Assembly (NCBI GenBank): GCA_947311125.1
Contig: CAMZKI010000127.1
Location: 1-25,209 of the forward strand
DNA length: 25,209 bases
Direction: 5' to 3'
From: an uncultured Chlorobiota bacterium
GTDB lineage: Bacteria > Bacteroidota > Bacteroidia > Bacteroidales > JAADGE01
Under the pieces are notes generated by a model. The model saw nothing but the letters and a program-made list of their open reading frames with translations. It did not search any database and was not told where the DNA came from. Both the position numbers and the translations under genes were made by a program. Of the stretch, positions 22,591 to 25,209 are shown in pieces (the first letter of the stretch is position 1; every line of letters begins with the position of its first letter).

Positions 22591-25209
22591 ATGGCAAAAC
22601 CTAAAAAATTCGGAGCATTTGCCGGAGTTTTTACCCCTTCGGTTTTAACCATACTGGGCGTAATTATGTATATGCGTTTGGGATGGGTGGTAGGAAATGC
22701 AGGATTAATAACAGCTCTGGCAATTATTATAATTTCTCACGTGATATCCGTAACTACAGGGCTAAGTATCTCATCGGTTGCTACTGACAAAAAAATAAAA
22801 ACAGGAGGAATTTATTACATTTTATCCCGAAGTTTGGGCTTTCCTATGGGCGGGGCAATAGGTATAGCACTTTTTATCGGAACAGCTCTCGGAATTTCAT
22901 TATACCTTGTCGGTTTTGCTGAAAGTTTGCTTGCGGTTGACAGTTTCAGAGAATTTTTTAATTTGCCTCAAAATGATTTGAACAGTTACAGGATTGTGGC
23001 AACGGCAGCTTTGCTGATACTGGTAACTCTTGCATTTATAAGCACTTCTCTTGCCATAAAATCACAATATGTAATAATGGGGGCAATTGCCCTTTCATTA
23101 ATTTCAATAATTGCAGGAATAATCGGAGGAACAGAATTTTTGACAGACACAGTTTCCGTAACGCCTTTAAGAGAAGGGGTAAGTATTCAGGAAATTTTCG
23201 GAGTATTTTTTCCGGCTGTAACAGGATTCACTGCCGGAGTGGCAATGTCCGGAGACTTAAAAGACCCTAAAAAAGATATTCCGCGAGGTACGTTGGCGGC
23301 AATTGCAGTAGGTTTTACAGTATATGTGGGCTTGGCAATCCTGTTTGCTTTTTATGTTAATCGAGATTTATTGGTAAATGACTATAATTTTTTATTAAAA
23401 GTATCATTATATGCCCCTTTAGTTCTTGCCGGAATTTGGGGAGCAACTCTTTCATCCGCTTTAGGCGGAATATTAGGCGGTCCTCGTATATTACAGGCAA
23501 TAGCAAAAGATAAAATTGTTCCTAAAATTTTTGCAAAAGGATACGGAGTGTCGCAAGAACCTCGCAATGCTCTGATATTCATTTTTTTAATTGCTGAAAG
23601 CGGGATTCTTATAGGAAATCTTAATACCATCGCAGGCGTAGTTTCAATGTTTTATTTAGCATCTTACGGATTCATAAACCTGGCATTCTTTCTTGAAAGT
23701 TGGGCAAGCACGGATTTTCGCCCGTCTTTTAAAGTAAAGGGAATTACCGGACTTATAGGCTTTATTGCAAGCTTTTTGGTAATGGCTCAACTCGGAGTAA
23801 TTTCAATGGTTGCAGCGTTAGTAATGATGTTCGGATTATTTGCATGGCTCAACAGAAAACAACTTAAATCGGAATCCGGAGATGTGTGGCAAAGTGTATG
23901 GCTCTCCGTTGTTCGTAAAGCACTTTATACTTTGAACAAAAAAAATATCGAAGAACGCAATTGGCAACCTAATATAATTTTGTTTAGCGGCGGAGAAGGA
24001 AAAAGACCGTATTTGCTCGAATTCGGGAAAGATTTGGTAGGACAATACGGCTTGCTGTCAAATTTTGACCTGCACGAATCAAAACATCAAAAATATCTGT
24101 TTCCTAAACATCTTCAAGCAGTTCCTGATGATAACGGAAACTTAAGGGGAGTTTTTACAAGAAGACAGACTTGCAGTGATATTTACACCGGAATAGAAAC
24201 AATTATCAGCACTTACGGTTTCTCCGGAATTGAACCCAACACCGTTATTATGGGGTGGATGAGGCAGAGTAAAAATCCTGTTCGCTTTTCGCAAATGATA
24301 AGGAGAATTAACGAACTTGACGTAAACCTTTTACTTATTGATTACGATAAACGATACGGTTTCGGAGAATATAAAACTGTGGACATTTGGTGGCGAGGTG
24401 CCGGAAATAACGGAAATCTTGCATTACACCTTATGAAATTTTTGTGGGCTTCAGAAAATTGGAAAAATGCCAAACTTCGCCTTCTTATAGGAAATCCGAA
24501 TAACGAAAATGCAGCAAATATAAGGAATCATGCTGAACAGGTACTCAACAATATGCGCATTGAAGCCGAAATAAAAATAATTAATAATCAGATAGAGCAA
24601 AAGCCGTTTTACGAGCTTATAAGAACAGAATCTTTAGATACGGATTTAATAATTTTGGGCTTGCCGGACATACAAGAAGGTAAAGAAGAGATGTTTGTTG
24701 AAAATACGAGCAAATTGATGCAGGATATAGGAACGGTAATCTTAATAAAAGCATCTTCTCAGTTTAAAAATCTTAATCTCGGGTTTTCTGACGTTAAATT
24801 ATCTGATAAAACCGATGATTTGAAATTTGTATTGGCAGAAGCAGTCGGGGAAGAAAAATTTGACATACCTGATAACCCTGTTTTGGCGGAGCATATAAAC
24901 CTTCTGAAGGAAGAAACCGACATATTCGACATAAAATACAGAAACCTTTTGTCCGATGCTTTTGCCCCTTCATACAGGTTTATTACGGAAATAACAAACG
25001 AGACAGAAAATATTATAAACGAGAGGATAACAATTTTAGGAAAAAAACAGGATTTCGAAACATTAAAAAATCTTACCGTAGGGCTCGACAAACTTCTCAA
25101 GACCGTTCAGGCATCAGTTCGCAACTATAATAATAAAATTATTCCGGAGCAATTTGAGCTTATCAGAAACAGAAACAGAAATGGAAAACAGAAAAGTAAA
25201 AAAGACAAG
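22591..25209 (+). CDS. Cation-chloride cotransporter (SLC12/NKCC)-like transporter, partial at window end
   Basis: An open frame of 873 codons running to the last base without a stop, so the 3' end is outside the window; the lysine-rich end (QKSKKDK) suggests it is near. The N-terminus shows the SLC12 signature: GVFTPSVLTILGVIMYMRLGWVVGNAGL, then GGIYYILSRSLGFPMGGAIG. Around 12 membrane helices lie in residues 1 to about 425 with an APC-type fold. The C-terminal cytosolic domain (about 430-873) has LFSGGEGKRPYLLEF, VDIWWRGAGNNGNL and a LIILGLPDIQEG stretch, the same layout as animal Na-K-Cl cotransporters. It probably cotransports cations with chloride or carries amino acids; ion preference cannot be read. 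A promoter candidate precedes it. Confidence 0.9.
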   Translation, partial: MAKPKKFGAFAGVFTPSVLTILGVIMYMRLGWVVGNAGLITALAIIIISHVISVTTGLSISSVATDKKIKTGGIYYILSRSLGFPMGGAIGIALFIGTALGISLYLVGFAESLLAVDSFREFFNLPQNDLNSYRIVATAALLILVTLAFISTSLAIKSQYVIMGAIALSLISIIAGIIGGTEFLTDTVSVTPLREGVSIQEIFGVFFPAVTGFTAGVAMSGDLKDPKKDIPRGTLAAIAVGFTVYVGLAILFAFYVNRDLLVNDYNFLLKVSLYAPLVLAGIWGATLSSALGGILGGPRILQAIAKDKIVPKIFAKGYGVSQEPRNALIFIFLIAESGILIGNLNTIAGVVSMFYLASYGFINLAFFLESWASTDFRPSFKVKGITGLIGFIASFLVMAQLGVISMVAALVMMFGLFAWLNRKQLKSESGDVWQSVWLSVVRKALYTLNKKNIEERNWQPNIILFSGGEGKRPYLLEFGKDLVGQYGLLSNFDLHESKHQKYLFPKHLQAVPDDNGNLRGVFTRRQTCSDIYTGIETIISTYGFSGIEPNTVIMGWMRQSKNPVRFSQMIRRINELDVNLLLIDYDKRYGFGEYKTVDIWWRGAGNNGNLALHLMKFLWASENWKNAKLRLLIGNPNNENAANIRNHAEQVLNNMRIEAEIKIINNQIEQKPFYELIRTESLDTDLIILGLPDIQEGKEEMFVENTSKLMQDIGTVILIKASSQFKNLNLGFSDVKLSDKTDDLKFVLAEAVGEEKFDIPDNPVLAEHINLLKEETDIFDIKYRNLLSDAFAPSYRFITEITNETENIINERITILGKKQDFETLKNLTVGLDKLLKTVQASVRNYNNKIIPEQFELIRNRNRNGKQKSKKDK

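Noticed and set aside
24759..25100. 113-residue minus-strand frame over the transporter's cytosolic domain
   Set aside because: The plus-strand SLC12-like reading is continuous and conserved there; the minus frame has no motif.

Overview
This window is chromosomal DNA from an AT-rich member of the Bacteroidota. Three things support that. It carries type IX secretion and gliding genes (porU, a porP/sprF-type gene, gldJ). Genes mostly lack Shine-Dalgarno sites, and several are preceded by the Bacteroidota-type -7 promoter box TAnnTTTG. Family content such as the flexirubin/aryl-polyene-like ketosynthase set, LolA-like and SUMF1-like secreted proteins is also typical. No rRNA, tRNA, CRISPR, transposon or integrase was found.

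Layout. (1) 57-3472, minus strand: an AI-2E family permease downstream of xseA (exonuclease VII large subunit), then a secreted SUMF1/GldK-like protein without the catalytic cysteines. (2) 3618-10379, plus strand: a compact eight-gene operon. It encodes a ketosynthase with an unusual C-terminal extension, an acyl carrier protein, a second complete ketosynthase, a third ketosynthase-like protein lacking the nucleophile (chain-length-factor-like), a membrane-anchored polysaccharide-deacetylase family protein, a LolA-like protein, a LolB-like lipoprotein and a FabZ-like hotdog protein with Gln at the catalytic Glu position. (3) 10387-12715, minus strand: two overlapping genes, a YdcF/SanA-like lipoprotein and a C45-type Ntn-hydrolase/acyltransferase. 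A plus-strand GT2 glycosyltransferase fused to DUF2062 (12736-13920) diverges from them. Regions 2 and 3 together look like part of a type II polyketide / aryl-polyene or flexirubin-like lipid locus. A ketoreductase, an AMP-ligase or ammonia lyase starter enzyme and an MMPL exporter are not in the window. (4) 13940-22447: a type IX secretion/gliding block, with porU followed by a phage-type GNAT-like gene on the minus strand, then porP/sprF-like, gldJ and murF on the plus strand. The gldJ-murF linkage resembles the Flavobacterium porV-porU-gldJ-murF order, with a porP-like gene between porU and gldJ. (5) 22591-25209: a cation-chloride cotransporter (SLC12)-like transporter, open at the window edge.

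How the genes fit together. The ketosynthases, ACP and hotdog protein could build a polyene or fatty acyl chain on the ACP. The Ntn-hydrolase and glycosyltransferase could attach or decorate it, and the LolA/LolB-like pair could carry it to the outer membrane. The secretion block is separate and probably housekeeping for T9SS export. All functional statements come from reading motifs by eye; no database search was run.
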